From Curvibacter microcysteis (GTDB lineage: Bacteria > Pseudomonadota > Gammaproteobacteria > Burkholderiales > Burkholderiaceae_C), in assembly GCF_028649435.1 (NCBI RefSeq), contig NZ_JAQSIN010000002.1: a stretch of DNA of 64,000 nucleotides. One strand, given 5' to 3'. Positions 63,696-64,000 of the stretch are shown here, one piece after another (positions within the stretch are counted from its first letter, which is position 1; each line of letters starts with the position of its first letter). A program made the position numbers and the translations under genes. The notes under the pieces are model-generated. The model was not told where the DNA came from. It did no database searches and was given only the letters and a program-made list of their open reading frames with translations.

Positions 63696-64000
63696 TCAGC
63701 CCGCAGCGCGGCCGGGCGCTGGTGCCGGGTCCAGGCGCAGCAGGCCCCAGACCATGCGCACCAGCTCGGCCTCGAAGGCCGGCGTGCCCAGCAGGGGCGA
63801 GTCCTCCAGCGAGGCGCTGCGGATCACCCCCATCACCGCCCGCGTGGCGACAAACATCAGTGCCGGGTCGGGCGCGCGCAGGCTGGGGTCTTGCAGGGCG
63901 ATCAAGGCCAGGGTGTTGCGCTCTGAAGCCTCGCGCAAGGCCTGGGTGATGTCATCGTGGTGGTCCAGACGCCAGGCCAGGCGGATCATGGCGCGGCGCG
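63696..64000 (-). CDS. TetR-family regulator, C-terminal part (5' end outside window)
   Basis: The frame is open to the window edge, so the DNA-binding domain lies outside. The visible ~100 residues (LAWRLDHHDDITQALREASERNTLALIALQDPSLRAPDPALMFVATRAVMGVIRSASLEDSPLLGTPAFEAELVRMVWGLL) look like a TetR/AcrR ligand-binding end. It is convergent with the AhpD-like gene, leaving about 30 bases between stops. Confidence 0.65.
   Translation of the reverse strand, partial: RRAMIRLAWRLDHHDDITQALREASERNTLALIALQDPSLRAPDPALMFVATRAVMGVIRSASLEDSPLLGTPAFEAELVRMVWGLLRLDPAPAPGRAAG

Overview
The window is a continuous, high-GC, gene-dense chromosomal stretch. It carries no rRNA, tRNA, insertion sequence, phage gene or CRISPR array that I can recognise. 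The gene families point to a betaproteobacterium of the order Burkholderiales, most likely Comamonadaceae (inference): an orphan Bug-family (tripartite tricarboxylate) binding protein, a DUF1631 protein, a phasin, a complete branched-chain amino acid-type ABC system next to an aromatic dioxygenase, an IPTL-CTERM-like surface protein and Entner-Doudoroff genes.

Layout. 1-4.3 kb is a copper/heavy-metal block: the C-terminus of a P-type ATPase, a small Cys/His-rich exported protein, a TolC-type lipoprotein and a Tat-exported multicopper oxidase. 4.3-7.0 kb holds a P1 (DmpA-like) peptidase and a membrane-anchored TAXI protein. 7.0-13.9 kb holds a DUF1631 protein, EttA, the RhlE helicase and a cupin. 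14.0-26.7 kb is a sugar/sugar-acid island: an IdnD-like dehydrogenase, a CUT1 ABC importer, a GntR/FCD regulator, a 2-hydroxyacid dehydrogenase and an orphan Bug protein on the minus strand, diverging from an IlvD/Edd-type dehydratase, KDGal kinase, KDPGal aldolase and SDR dehydrogenase on the plus strand. 26.7-30.9 kb has a divergent MarR/thioesterase pair, glyoxalase I and the eda-edd operon, with a HexR-type box at the edd start.

31.2-39.2 kb is an AraC-controlled aromatic module: a three-component ring-hydroxylating dioxygenase lacking its reductase, followed by a full five-gene LIV-type importer. 39.3-41.0 kb has a phasin with PhaR-like palindromes and a PepSY-type membrane protein behind a Fur-like box. 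41.0-50.0 kb is a minus-strand operon that looks like a catabolic route for a pyrimidine- or creatinine-like heterocycle: a deaminase, a RutR-like TetR regulator, a flavodoxin-fold reductase, a CodA-like hydrolase, RidA, a creatininase, a NitT/TauT-type ABC importer and an FAD oxidase. 50.2-54.9 kb has a large adenylate cyclase-AAA-TPR protein, a ChaC-like cyclotransferase and a MobA-like nucleotidyltransferase.

54.9-59.2 kb is a shortened KdpD-like kinase, a KdpE-like regulator and a Kup potassium transporter. The same 11-bp-spaced direct repeat lies in front of both the kinase and kup. 59.2-64 kb has an IPTL-CTERM-like protein, the scoAB CoA-transferase operon divergent from a PAS-LuxR regulator, a DUF1993 protein, two tiny overlapping ORFs, an AhpD-like protein and the end of a TetR regulator.

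The observations I rate highest are the Kdp-like/Kup regulatory circuit with its shared operator, the heterocycle operon with a RutR-like regulator and operator, and the set of well-formed operator-like sites (HexR, Fur, AraC-type, MarR-type and a sigma-54-like promoter). All functional statements are reading-based; no database search was run.
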